Assembly: GCA_040954595.2 (NCBI GenBank)
Contig: CM082597.2
Span: 3,534,001-3,598,000, forward strand
Direction of reading: 5' to 3'
Source of the DNA: Balanoglossus misakiensis
Lineage: Eukaryota > Hemichordata
Length of the DNA: 64,000 bases
Each line of letters opens with the position of its first letter. Position 1 is the stretch's first letter. Position numbers and translations under genes: made by a program. The notes under the pieces are model-generated. The model searched no databases, was not told where the DNA came from, and saw only the letters and a program-made list of their open reading frames with translations. Below, one piece after another: positions 47,211 through 60,518 of the stretch.

Positions 47211-48421
47211 ATATGTATACATCATGCCACAAACAGTCAAATCCAACAGGTTGTTTAAAAGTTCCAACATTTTGAATACTCACCGACCTTCGGTGTTTGA
47301 TGCAATGCACCTATAAACCAGGTGTCCCACATCTGCAGCTAAACTAAGCTATTGCTCGCTTTACTACTTCCTCAATTAAATAACTCCAGCTAAGTCAATG
47401 GAACGGGCTTGGTAATTGGTGGAATGAGGTCGGCCGGTCAACTGTCGACCTGTCATATCGCACGTCTTTGCTTTGGCTGAGTGTCTACACCGTGCACTAT
47501 GTACTATGTGAATTATTGACACTTCAGAATTTCCTGTGTTCACGGTATTTCTGTGTATTGGTCATGTACACAGAGTACATATGTAAGTAGGGCGTGTGCT
47601 GACCTCCACTGACCCCCGTACGGTGGAAATAATGACGCCCACTACATATACGGTCGACAGTTAACGTACCTAACAGCGCCGCCAACGAAAACGAAAGAAA
47701 AGCGGAAGTGACGTCGCGAATAATGGCGGTCTGTGAATCGTATTCGTGTTAGTTGACAGACAAGTCTGATATTGTAAAACACCCATCGTTACTTCACAAA
47801 TTAAATTACTTCACTGTTAGTGGTAACAGAACCGACACCATTTTGTAAGCAGAAGCAACATTTGTTGCACATAAGCTGCCCATGTGCAGTTCAGACTACC
47901 CTCCTCTTTAAATACTGTTTGCTGACGATGGATCGTGGAGGAAAGTATTGACAATCATACGTGCAGACGAGTCACATTTTTTCTTGCCACACCAACCCGT
48001 ACAATTCAGATATTGTAATGAATCAACAGCTAAATGGAGTGGAGTGCAATTAGCAATGCTAAATATACACGCTGATACTATGGAGTGACCATATGGTTTG
48101 CATGCATACGAATACTTAATGACAGCGGCAGTTCCAGAAAACAAAGGGATGTATTTTGGAGAATATTTTCGACAGATTCGATTCAATTTCTCAATGAAAG
48201 ATTTTACCATAATTGCGTATTACTCTTCAAGGATATTTTTGCAGATAAAGAATTTAATAATTAGATTTTTTTGTAAACATCGAAACTGTCCACAAGACCC
48301 TTTCTGTACATTAGATTTACCCATTCCCATTATGGTCCGGCCTGGTCACAGTATGGTCAGGCGTTGCCCAGCTCAACGACCATCTGTATGCATCAACGCA
48401 TATCACTCGCCCTCCAACACC

Positions 48422-50522
48422 ATGAAGATATGGATGTCTCTCTTGGCATTGATCAGTCTTGTATCTGACGTCGCCCTCCAAAAGGTAATTTTTTATTTAC
48501 AAATTTGCGAGAATTCACCGTCTACACAGTCAGATATTAGGGTGACATTATTTCACAATCAAGAGCATATACCCGTAGAGTATGACGTAAGTAAAATCAT
48601 GCATTGCTGACAACGAGTAAATGGCAGGTTTACTGAACGTCATTCTTGGCTTTCCAAGGCAAATGTGTGCCCAGGTTTTCCTAGTAACCGTGGTGAAATC
48701 AAATTTAACTTTTCAGGATGAGGGGAACGCGACAACATTTCCAAATATATTGGGCGTCGAGGAAAGCAGTGAGTGTATAGATTTCTACGGTGATGACTAT
48801 CCATACCGGTGTAAAAGCAGCGCTCTGTGTTTGTTTTGTCCCCACAAAAACATCGAGAGCATGCGCTGTCAAATTTGTGACGGAAAAAAGGAATGTCCGG
48901 AGGGAGAAGACGAAGAAGGCTGTCCCAGTAAGTAACCCGCTGTTACATTTACTACCAGTTCAAAGGGGCTGTGGTATACAAGGTGAATGGATGCGACCAA
49001 AAACTCAGATAGTTTCGTACAAAACAAAAAATTAAAATATGAAACTAATATATGACAGAACATTTGGCCAAATTTAAAAATAACATGAATAACGAACTAT
49101 TGCCATTTAATGTGAATTATAAATATCTACATGCCATCTTCGTGCCATCTGTCATATCATATTAATGTTCGTCACTAACCCGATAAAATATGAATAATCT
49201 TGGGAAACTAAGGTCATTCGCAACTTGTATGTTTTAAACATATACATGTATATGTAGATATAGACAAGAGCGTTTATCCGTGTAGAATAGAGATTATCTC
49301 TCAAACATGGCCATCACTTGAACAGTTGTCGAACTGATCACCACATACATGACCCCAACCCCCGTAGCACCACAATTATTTAATTTTTTGTTTGAATTGT
49401 TTTGTTACGTATGCTACAGTCCATGACAGACCGTATCTAAATTCGGTCTGCGCCGCTGACTACCCCTATAGTTGTGCAACAGCGGGATCAACCAACGTTA
49501 TCCAGTGCCTGAAGGGCACGCAGATCTGTGATGGCTTGTGGCATTGCAGTGACGGAAGTGACGAAAATGGATGCGGTGAGTAAAGACGGCACAAACTAAC
49601 ACCGGAAGTTGGCCACTGCGTCACAGTCAAAACGGAGAATGAAGTCGAGCATAATAAAATGGTGTTTACAATTACATGTACAATTGTTACCTTTTGGGAT
49701 GGCTGTAAAGCGGAACATACTGCATCTCGCTTCATTTCTGTAGACACGTCAGGGTTGCGGACAAACAGTACAGGCCCGGGTAAATGAAAACTGTGTCAAG
49801 CGTCTATGTCGCACGTCCCGCCAGTTGCACACTAGTCTCGGTTACCCAAGCTCCTATGCTTCTTCGGTCTGGGTAACCGAGACTAGTTGCACACCTGTCC
49901 CAAATTGACCAATCACAATGACTGTGGCCTGACTGTTCCAAGCGTGCAGAAAGTAACTGACCAATCACAGACGTTTTCATGTGTTTATGGAGTACATGGA
50001 TCTAAGCATCACAAGGGTTAATATGTTTGCGAATTATTGTTATGATATTGAAATACATCACAAGCATCTCGCGTTTTCTCGCCAGATTACAGCGTGTACT
50101 ATGGGGACAAAGGAGGGCGCTGCCGGGTGCCCGATCAAAGAAGACTTGGCGATGCCAGCGTTTACATGCTCAACAAACAAATAGTGGAGGCACACAACTA
50201 CTTCCGGTGTCTGCACGGGTCGCCGGAAATGACGGAATCCGATTCGACCAAAGTTAAGGCGACATTAGCGTCGGAAAATAGCGCCACAGCTGGTCAACTA
50301 ACGCACACTTACGGCGGAGAAAATTTGGCATGGATTACCAATGACATTAAAGATGCCACAGGTATGTAACTATGTATGTATGTATGTATGTATGTATGTA
50401 TGTACATGTATGTATGTATGTATGTATGTATGTATGTATGTATGTATGTATGTATGTATGTATGTATGTATGTATGTATGTATGTGTGTGTGTGTCTGTC
50501 TGTCTGTGTGTCTGTCTGTGTG

Positions 50523-50590
<68 letters not shown>

Positions 50591-51007
50591 AGAATAGTTC
50601 TAAAATATCTTTATTCTAATACTTCATCTTTTTTGTAGGCTTTGGCATTACTAAACTATGGTATGATGAGATAACCGGTTATAATTTTAGCAATCCATCC
50701 CAAAGCAAAGGCATAACAGGTATTGTCTTCCCTTTTATTATCACATGATTTCGAGCATTAATTTTAATTATTATATGTGCTCTGCATTTTCACCAATTAA
50801 AATTACATCAATTGGTGTTACTTATTTGTTTATTTTTCTGTTTGTCTCTCCGTTACAGTAAATTTCAGTCAAGTTGTCTGGAAATCCAGCAGACGGCTGG
50901 GATGTTCCTACACACGGGATTCGAACGGGGGGTATCACATCGCGTGCGAGTACGAACCGCCCGGCAACATTGACGGCCAATACAAGGACAATGTGGCACC
51001 CCCGTGA
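48422..51007 (+). CDS. Secreted LDLa-like/LDLa/CAP-domain protein, copy 3 (CAP histidine lost)
   Basis: Six plus-strand exons: 48422-48484, 48717-48927, 49420-49575, 50086-50361, 50639-50719, 50859-51007; 936 nt, 311 aa, all GT-AG. Residues 1-21 are a signal peptide (MKIWMSLLALISLVSDVALQ), followed by the Cys-rich LDLa-like module, an LDLa (CDGLWHCSDGSDENGC) and a CAP domain with AHNYFRCLHG, THTYGGENLA, LWYDEI and CEYEPPGN. Exons 2 to 5 are the same length as in copy 2, so it belongs to the same family, but it lies about 40 kb away on the opposite strand. The conserved GHFTQ motif reads VNFSQ here, which removes one of the two cavity histidines. Intron 4 is mostly tetranucleotide repeats. A polyadenylation signal AATAAA is at 51107-51112, 100 bases after the stop. 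Confidence 0.92.
49831..49887. repeat. Short perfect hairpin in an intron of CAP copy 3
   Basis: 18-base perfect stem (ACTAGTCTCGGTTACCCA) around a 21-base loop, flanked on both sides by TTGCAC. Looks like a very small foldback insertion or a structured RNA element. Confidence 0.65.
50371..50590 (+). repeat. (TATG)n then (TCTA)n compound microsatellite
   Basis: TATG array to about 50485, a TG/CTG transition, then TCTA to 50590. Fills most of intron 4 of CAP copy 3. Confidence 0.95.
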
Positions 51008-51106
51008 AAGGGGATCACGTGACTTACCAACAGATTTTTTTTTCGGTGGGGGGGGGGGGTGACACCAGGAGAATATGTGGGCAAGTCTACAGCAGACCCA
51101 ATGAAT

Positions 51107-51112
51107 AATAAA
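51107..51112 (+). promoter_or_regulatory. Polyadenylation signal of CAP copy 3
   Basis: AATAAA, 100 bases downstream of the stop codon of the third LDLa/CAP gene, on the same strand and with no other gene following closely. Confidence 0.6.
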
Positions 51113-53922
51113 ATGCAAGGTCCTATCATAAAAACTCTGGATTTTCTGCTGTGGTGAACGACGACAAGCAGTGCATGCTTCAGTATATATCGCGCCTTGT
51201 ATTGTATTCGTTTTAAATCTAGAAAGATTGAAAATTCTCTTGCATTATGCTTATACTGTTGTTAACAATAACATGATAAGATGTGCTTTTCTGTACTTAA
51301 TGTTGCGTCGCACTTTGACAAAACTTATAAGTCAGCTGATTAAGTCTATTTCGTGGAAGAGTTAAATCATATTGCAATAATTTGCATCATGAGAAAAGTC
51401 GACAACTCAAGACTTTGAAGAAGGTAAATTATATCAGATCTAACCGTCTATGGTATAATGCCCTCAACGGCCCAATGAAAAGACATTTTGTACTACTTTC
51501 CTTTTCTCATTTACTTGTCGCATTGTCAATTTTAATTATCACTGTAAATAAAATTACCTACGTGTGATTAGATTAAAGCAATGAATAGCACGCCACCTGT
51601 GATCGCCCTGAATTATCCTGTCGATATGGCAACGCCCTCTCGAGTCAGAAATCACCTGTCTGATCCACTGACTGGGCATGGACTCTACCTGGTCGGAACT
51701 ATTGCGACGTCATGGGGGAGGTAATGGTCAGAGGGGGGGGGGGGGCGCTCAAAACCTAAATTTACAACCCCTATCACTAATATACACATAGAAGAAATAT
51801 TCACTACAACACAACCTTCTTGGGCGTTGCCGGATTCTCTGCGCGTGAAACTACATCACGTAGTTCACTACCACGGGGCATGGCCTCTAAACACGTCCTC
51901 GACACAGCTGTAACCTTATTAACCCGCTCACAGTAAACTTGTCTCCCGCTAAATTAAGTCAGCGCTACATTTTTCTTTGTCGAGTAACTTCCATGGATAT
52001 GCAATGTGCTCATTTTTGATCAAATTATACCAATTGTTGTTCATAATGTACTTTTATCAAGATAATCGGACAGCGGAGGGTTAATTTACATTGATTTCTC
52101 GCAGATAACCTTTGATTTGTCAGGATCCGTGTGACATTCTGTTTGGCGACTCTCTCGGAGAGAGAGAGAGTTTCTTATACTCTTTCATAGTTTTCATGTC
52201 AGGTTGGTTAAAGTATTACTGCATTACACCTGCAGTCGAAGTCAACAGGAAAGTGTACCAGTCGAAATTGGAAAATTGAGATATTAACCTCTTTGACAGA
52301 AAGCAATCCAGCAATCCACGGCTACCAATGTTCAGAGATCAGAACTTGTCAAATGGTTTGGTGCGTCACGCCTCAACCCTTGAGACCTTTCCCTTTGGTG
52401 ACAGAGTTGATCGGGGCAAAAAAAATTAATATTTCATGTATACTGCATGAATAATACACAATCTGTTATAAACACGATTGCTTATTTTTGGCATACATTT
52501 CTCGTTATCGTCAACTACCTGGCTTTATCTTGCGTATAACGCTGTCGCTTCATTTTCACCGAACGCGTGTATGCGCATTATCGGGAAAGCCACGAAGTTG
52601 AACCTTTGAATAATTCGATTCAGCCACGGCCCGGCCATTGTTATACTGTCATTCACAAGGAATGCAAGTTTAGGGTGTTAATTATAGGTTTAACAGTTAG
52701 CGCAAAGGAGGTTATTTCGTAATTCACTGCTTTTGCCGTCAGCGGTTTTGCTCAGGTCGTATTCTTGTTGTCATTCACGGAGTCCCGACGTGCTAACGTC
52801 ATTTCCACTGGTTGGAAATCATCTATAGTGACAACTGGTTTGACATTTGCCTTCGAACGCTAGGGACACACCTGGGCCTCCAAGCGCAATAAAATTTCAA
52901 CAAACCGACAAAAAGTCATATATTTACAATCGCGGTATGCGTTTCGTTACCAAAAGGTTTAGTGCAGATAGATGCACACCCCCCCCCCCTAAAAAAGGAC
53001 TTGTCAACACCCTTAGGAAGTCAACAACACGACCCTTGCCACACCGGTTAAACATGGCGATTGCTTGGTTTAATACAATATTTCTTTTCTATCTGCGGTT
53101 TCTATACGCACACAGACCAGGTTGACCCTCCATGGTTGAACACACATAACATTTGTAAACATTGCTTCTCAACGAGCAATACGAATCCTGCAAAGTTAAT
53201 TATTGTCCTGTATCAAACCGAAACGAAGTGCGCGACCTGAAAGTTCACTGTCCTGTTGCGATATTTTACGGTGTGCTCACGACAGGACGCCGCGAGAACG
53301 GGGTATAGACGCGTCCGTCGTAAAACATGTCTGTATTTGAAGAATACTCGCGTCCCCATATATGTCAATAACGGCCGATATGTGGGTATTAGACCCATTG
53401 TGGAAATGGCGTTCCATAGTTGCCCAGGTATGTGCATGGCTGTTTGTGGCCTTCAGCTGCTGCGTTAAAAATTAATAGTTGGTAAAAAGGGGCCTCTGGG
53501 TTGCTGATTATGATGCCGACGAATGGCGGACGTGTGGGAAGTGTTGACGATAATGGAATATGTGTTTTAAAGTTTTTATGACTACTTTTTACATTTAGCG
53601 TAGATTTTTTAACCTAGTTTGAAATTAAAATCGCCAATTTTAAGCTGATTAGTCTGAGCAAAATGCGATTCACGTATTTCTTGGGCTCAACTTGAGTTCA
53701 CGGTCTATACTAGTTATACATTTGCACTTTGAATCGTCTCAAAGATTGTTTTTGTGTTGTGGCCAGGTCGTTTCTGCATAGACAGTAGAGGGGAGTTTCT
53801 GTGACTCGCTATCTCGGCTCTTTCAACTGTGGGCGCACTTTGCGTGGTTGGGGGAATTTTACCGATAATGCCAGATGATTGTACAAGCAGATAGAACTAT
53901 GAATCAACCACAAGCCAGGTAG
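51113..53922. other. Intergenic region before the 54-kb gene
   Basis: No supported coding exon. G- and C-runs at 51735 and 52980; a GA run near 52157. Confidence 0.55.
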
Positions 53923-53930
53923 TATAAATA
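53923..53930 (+). promoter_or_regulatory. TATA box of the 54-kb gene
   Basis: TATAAATA followed by a GC-rich start region; predicted transcription start near 53953, giving a 5' UTR of about 85 bases before the ATG at 54037. Confidence 0.6.
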
Positions 53931-54036
53931 CGACGCGCGCTAGGGGGTCTTATACGCTATAGCCGTTCATTTTTTACGTTTCACTACCTGCCTCTAGCCG
54001 TGACTGTGTGAACCGGGCGACAATTCTGCTGTAGAA

Positions 54037-54097
54037 ATGGACTTACACCGGACTGTTTTAGGAATCTGCGCGGTGTTTGGCGTCATCGTACAAACAG
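54037..54097 (+). CDS. First coding exon of a secreted or membrane protein; rest not found
   Basis: ATG followed by 20 hydrophobic-rich codons (MDLHRTVLGICAVFGVIVQT) and a strong donor (ACAG/gtaaga), phase 1. A TATA box stands at 53923-53930, 107 bases upstream. The peptide has the look of a signal sequence: short charged start, hydrophobic core, small polar end. I found no convincing downstream exon in phase before 64000, so the gene may have a long first intron and continue outside the window. Confidence 0.6.
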
Positions 54098-57000
54098 GTA
54101 AGAAGTCGTCCTATTTTTTTTTCGGCGCGCATGTGTCGTGGAAACTTCGCCCGAGAAATACATATATAGTCAAGAACACGTTGCTTCTTTTCAGTCATGT
54201 TTGAACACCGCCAGCCAAAGTTCACGAATAACGGAATTCTTGGTTGTTTGACAGTTAAAGCCTCTACCTTAGAGACAATGGCACAAAGTTTAATTTCAAA
54301 AAGAAATCTTGACCGACACCGAAACATGGCAACCGTAAAATCGCTGTTAGATTCGAGCGACAGTCGGTTAAAAACCAACGTGAGCACCGGGCCTGTCGTG
54401 GGGTTCGAAGTAACTTAAAAATGACGTCACATCATTGGGCGAATACTGATTGTCAACAGATAAGCTGCGAATGACGCGAGATTAGCGGCTGAGAGCGCAA
54501 AATTTGAAACACGAACGACATAAGGCACTATTTAAACCTAAACAAAACCCTTTTTAAAACAGATATTTCTAGCAAGAATACATGAAAAAAATTATATCAG
54601 TTCCTGAGCAAAAAATGAAATATTAATGTTTAAATTTGACTGTTAGACGGACGCGCCTCGATTCATGCCAATAGGTATAATAGGCGCTTCTGACTGTGGC
54701 CGAGATCATCACCGACGTTGTGAATGCATTCTTGTGGAGAGGCGGTCTGTTATATCACACATGCAGGTGCTCGGTGATAAGAACCACTTCAGGGGGCGTC
54801 GAGTGGGCAAGAATAACTAGCGCAAATTTCTGCTGGTTCGTTCCGTTTTCTCGTTCCATTAATTACTGCTTCACGTTTAGAACCAAATTCGCCAATTCAG
54901 AACTGTTTGGTGTCTGGGCCTAATCTAATCTAATCTAATCCAATATTATAGGGAAAGACGTGACACGCGATAATTTCGCGGTTAGCAGGGGTCAGTCACG
55001 GAGGTGGGTCATTCCTTGGTATGTGATAAAAACTCATACAATTGCCTTTGTGTTAATTTTTTCGGGCGTTGAACAATCGGTACAGCTGCAAATATACTGT
55101 GCGCAGTTTCTAAGGTAAATATTGCCCACAACACAATTAAAACCCAGCAAAACAGAATATTTGAACTCGTAGAAATCAAGCCCTTTCTCTAGGGTCTATG
55201 TAGCCTACCGGTACAATGTACGTTATATCATGGTAATATTAGACCAATTAGTCTTGCCTACTCGTGAGTGCGACGGGTAGATCTTCAGAAACAGAAGGCA
55301 AATCGGCAGTATTTATCAGGACCAACATAAATATCAAACATCAAAGCGAAAAATCCATTTAGCTTTCACGTCTCAGTTTAATATCGACTCTAACTTGCCG
55401 AGAGAAAAAAAAAGTTATAACCGCAATCGACACATTGGAATGCCTTCGTCCAGTCACCGTTAGCGATAAGCATACAGCGTGGTATGCGCGCTATTTTCTT
55501 GAGAAGTTTGCTCAGCGCTTGTATCGAGTTCTGCGTGCATACATGGGCTTATAGTTCGGTACATGTATGTCAATATTGTTTAAATATCATTTTCTGGTAG
55601 ATATATATAATCTCTCTATGCATAATCATTGGATCACACATTGAGTGGACGAAACGTTTGGGTCAAACCCTAAGTCATTTTCCCTTTATTTTTTTAATAC
55701 AGTGGATCAGATTTCTGTATGAGCGTTGAATATCTCTCATGTGGGGACTTTTGATACGCTTCACTGCTTGTACATGTTGACATATCTTTTTAAACAGCAA
55801 TCCCTGACCACGGATTAATTATTAACGAGACAGAGTGCGCAATTGCTGGCACACGGCGTCCTAATCATGTGTTCCGTACACTCACAGCGGGTGGAATGCT
55901 GACAGAAAAAAATCACTCTGGCGATTGCGAAAAGTGGCCATAATCTGGCAACTGTCGTGCGCAGCGGGTACAAAAGCTATGTATCGCGGCGGTGCTTTGT
56001 CAAGTTGTCAGAAAACGGCATTAATTACGTTATAGATCCAGTGGTTGTGTTTTCCTGACTCAGGGAGTGTGATTTGCACCTGGAAGGACCAGGATTGGAT
56101 GATATACGCCGGGAAAAGCATAACTTCATAAAAAAGGAATGAACAACTTTCTAGGTTCGCGATTAAAATTATATTAGATTAACGACGTATATTAGTAATG
56201 AATGCTACGCAGTGCACGCCAGTTGTACGCCGATACGTAAATTAGTCAGCGAAATCAACCAGGCTCAGTTTTGTCTTTTTTTCCTCGAAATTTACTTTTT
56301 GTCTAGTTTTGTGTTGTTGTTTTTTCCACTGCGCGTTGTCAACAGGTTGTTAAATTTGATACTGAGTCACCGACGCTTGTTCTGTGGCCACGCTCTGACC
56401 TTCCAGACTGACCAACGGTGAGTGACCTCTTACCCGGGCACCGCCATGTCATTTCCTTTTACGTCGCACGTTTCTAAATTTGGTCAACCATGTTTGCTTT
56501 TTTTCACCTGTTGAGAGGTTTGACCGTGTTTGCATAATTTCGCCGATAGCGTAACGAAAGACGGATTAGCATGGGAATTCCATTTACATGATCGCCTTGA
56601 ATTAATTAAATGTTGACGTCATAACGCTTGATAGGACACCTAATAATTAGCCTCTTGTAACAATAAGTTCCCACGCCCACTTGCCCCGCCCACCAGAAGG
56701 GCAATGGTGCAAATCGTGTACTCCATTCCATTGTTGAAGTTTGTTCGCTCGTGCTTTACCTATTTTGCTATCGTCTGCTCAAGTTGAAATGTCACCATTT
56801 TAACAGGTGGTTTGTAAGCGTGTTTTTCACCATGACCAAAATTCCTTACTGTTTGGCCGACTCGACACTGGCTTCAAGTCTGATATCCGTGGCTCTGTTA
56901 GTTTAAAAAAAATAGTTCTCCAATATTTGGGACGTGACTAAGACCAAGGAAGGTTTTTCCCGTGTATCAAGGGTTCGAATTCCGTACATTGACTCGTTTA

Positions 57001-57311
57001 CGACGAGAACATGACCGACATGCGTGTTGACATAAATGTTTGGTTTGTTTGCTGTCTGATACGATAAGGTGACAAGAGTTTTGTCCATGCCTTGGTTTAC
57101 ACGTCAAATTATAAAATCACACAAGTCTATGGGCTTCATTATTATATAATAAGAAACATTTCAGAATTTTTTCCTGGTGTCTCTATGCAGTGTGTGTGGT
57201 GGATCGCGAAACTAGAAGCCCTGCCCCGAATTCGAAACTCAGCTCAGTACTAGAAACTCACTCAAAGCTACAGATACACCAGAAGTATGGAGAATTTTTA
57301 TAAAGACAAAA

Positions 57312-57340
57312 AATTACCAAGCGACTAGTGGGCTAGTCTA
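57312..57340. repeat. Hairpin gactag-tggg-ctagtc, copy 1
   Basis: caagcgactagtgggctagt with a 6-base stem; repeated at 60299-60326. Confidence 0.5.
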
Positions 57341-60298
57341 ATATAGACGCAGATGAGTAATGAAAATATTGGCAAGAATCCAAAAGACCTATCCGGGCAC
57401 GTCTGTACCATCAAACATAGAAATCAACTTTCAACATTAGTGTTCGTCTCTTATCGTGTTGTGCACCACTTTCTTGACAAATCACCCCTTGTAATCGCGC
57501 CCATTCGAAAACACTATCAATAGTTCGCGTATGCCCGACCTTCAGAGCTTCTATATATTGGTATCTGGCCCTGAATTCACCTCCCTTTGAGAGCAGCCGA
57601 CAAAACCACCTGATACTCAGGATTCCCATTTGGCAGAAACATCAACTCGACAATCACCGCAATGTATGGTTGTACAATGACATTTTTTTCTGGATTGATG
57701 GCTGTCGTGCAGGTGGACCTTTGTGACGTTATCTAGAAACATCTTGAAGGTCGTTCGCGAAACTTGACTCGCATCAGAGCTCAAAAATCAAACAAATACA
57801 CGATTTTTTTTCATTGCGCTGGGGCTTTTAGTGGTCGTAAATTTTCTGTATATGTGTCAGTTGAATGAGGGATAACCGTTTATCGGGGTGGGAGGGACTG
57901 ATATCGCTGCAGCAATGACATGTTTTGCGAGATGTGCGCGAGCGATGCACAGAGACTGAGTTTATCTCGTGGCTAATGTCGCCGTTTACTTTATATATCG
58001 CGGGGAATACAACCATATCAGTAGAGATTAGTATTGTGGGGTTTATAGCGAGATTTTTTTTGGGGTCAAAGGACGTGAAGGTCGACGAGATCCGCAAACA
58101 AATGACGTTATCACTGTGTAAAACATCGGAAATAGTTATTTTTAACAGGTATAATACACTAGACAATATCCGGGCATTGTCCAGATTTGAAATGTTTTTG
58201 CGGTATTTTCGTTTCTCCCTGCTGTTGTTAACTGAGTGGGTGGAGCATTATTGGAGGAAAGCGAACAGTGAGCGAAGATGAAAATTTTCAGCCGCGCTAC
58301 ATAGAGCAACGGTTGTTGTGTTTCTTTGGCATATATACTAGACTCAGAACCATGGAAATCAAACTACATGTACTAAATCGATTGCCGAGATAGTCATCAT
58401 CCGTGTCCTAATTTTATAACAATTGGGCGCACGAGAAACAAATGGATTGCGACTTAAAAGTATCCTCGTTAGCTAATGGTTTTGCGCATGCTCAGCAACG
58501 ACTCTTTGCTCAAAGACATCGAAACCAATCTTCGCTGGTGATGATGACGTATTAAGTCAAAGGTCATACCATCCACTCTCCCTTCTATCTTTACTTCAAG
58601 TCTGTGCGTCATCGTGGGATTGGCCTATGACTTTATTCTCATGGGACCACGTGACAACACTATCAAATGAATGCCAAGAAAGTTGTCACGTAGTTTTGTA
58701 TAAAAAATGATGGTTTACGACAAATTTAACATACCACACGAGTGACACACGAGTTAGAATTTGATTCATAGGAATTAATACAATAATTACCATCGGTTGT
58801 TTTTCGCTAATGGCCAATTTTGCCCCCAAAGGCCTGGCGGATGATTATATTTCCATATTTCTTCCTATTTTGGTAATTGTAATCGAATTACTAGTTTTTG
58901 TGCTTGGTTACACTTAGCGATGTCGCAACGCTTCAGATGTGCGCATGTCTGCCTGCCATGATCAAGGTGGGCGGAAGTTGGTCCTGGCGCTTTTTTTCCC
59001 ATGATTCAAATTACAGTAAACGCCATATTGGAAATTCTGCCAACTTTCCCTCGACTTTGTAAAAAATCGCGCGACTTATACATGGCGAATATTTTTTTTT
59101 TTTCTGAAAGAGTGACCTCAAAGCTACCAAATTATGTAGAAATCAGCCACGCCGGATTTCCCCTTTAACAATGGCTAGGTAACAAAACCATGTGTGGGCC
59201 TAATATAATTATGGTTTCGATCTTCAGTTGAATAGCTAATATGCTGCCATAAAGTTGACACCATCGGTAAATTTGGACGGGGATCGAAATTATATAGGTA
59301 TGTCTTACAATGGAGTTTCCTGCTCGCGAAAAAATGTCCGCTTTTATCCAATAAAAAGTCACAATAAAAATTATAGCAGTAAGCATAGTATAAATGAATT
59401 CAATAAATTTAACCAAAAGATCAATAAATTACAATTTTACCTCAACTGAAAAAAATCATTCAATGACTAGTTACATTGAACAACGGGTGTGTTTAAGTTA
59501 ATGATTATTTTGCAAGTCGTGTCAGGGACTATTCTCTTGGGATCAATAGCTACAGGTTTCCTCAAACAAAACATGACTCTAACACCTAATATAATGTACG
59601 CCTTAATCTCTTAAATGTATGTATTAATAATATTGTGGTATGTTTAATGGTCGTGTTTATTTACATACTTAATTGATGTGAAATTCCGCAAACAATGTCA
59701 AATTGTATCGGTTGTTTGTGTACGCATGTTTGGAGTGAGTCATCATTATTTGTTTATCAACCATGGCGTGCGTGGGTTGAGGGTGGCATTGTTATCGGGT
59801 TCTGGGCAGGAGTCTGAAGTTTTGGATGTTCGTGTAGGGCACGGACACCACGCTTTGGAACCATTGTCCAAGTGGTGGGTGGTCCTCGTCGCCCCCTCCA
59901 CGTACTCCTATCAGTTCAATTGGGCGTGTTCTCACCGTGGTGACATGCCACCGACGTTCGTACATGCGTAGGAGGTGCAAAATATGTATAGAGATGACCA
60001 TGGTATCTCCATGAGATGACACACAAACGCACAGAAAAATATTATTCGAAATTGCATGCATATTTGTAAGTCGAATCATTGATGAATCATCTTTCAGTGT
60101 GTTTTTAAAAATACTAACAAATTAAATCTAACATGAAGACAAACCTCCATGGTTACAAGGAAAATTGACGATAATTATATCAAAATGTGTCACTACCAAA
60201 AACACCGCGCTTAAGGCAAGCATTCACGCAAAAAGTATTGAATTTACTTTTTAAGACAAAAAACCACCGAAAACACAAAAAGTGTTGAGATATAAAAA

Positions 60299-60326
60299 TC
60301 ACCAAGCGACTAGTGGGCTAGTCTAT
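60299..60326. repeat. Hairpin gactag-tggg-ctagtc, copy 2
   Basis: Same 25-base core as at 57312-57340 in the same orientation, both preceded by A-rich sequence and accaagc. Confidence 0.5.
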
Positions 60327-60518
60327 AAAATGAAGATTACTGGGTCTAATAAATGTGCAAGCTTCAGGCTTTTTATTAGGTGACAAACGCAAACAAAAAG
60401 AGTGTTTGCGGAAACATGTAGTATTATACCTGTACGAGCGAGATAACTCAATTTACGATCAAATTGTATAATAGCCACTTTGTTACAGTTCCTGTGCAAT
60501 TAACGTGTGCATTGATTG

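Larger units (their letters stand above)
46187..48421. other. Divergent interval, TRIM-like gene 3 and CAP copy 3
   Basis: Bases 46187-46204 are a likely 5' UTR end of TRIM-like gene 3. Contains the 92-bp element and CT-rich tract. Both flanking genes are transcribed away from it, so it holds their promoters; no TATA box is obvious. Confidence 0.5.

Noticed and set aside
50341-50638. Tyr-Val-Cys-Met repeat frames
   Set aside because: Translation of TATG/TCTA microsatellite; likewise at 19738 and 63422.
56346-56417. Possible second exon for the 54-kb gene
   Set aside because: Good acceptor and donor, but the phase needed after the signal exon meets a stop codon at once.
56968-56990. tRNA T-arm-like ggttcgaattcc
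   Set aside because: No matching acceptor, D or anticodon arms at the right distance.
57925-58281. 118-codon open frame
   Set aside because: No recognisable domain, no good start context, no phase link to the 54-kb signal exon.
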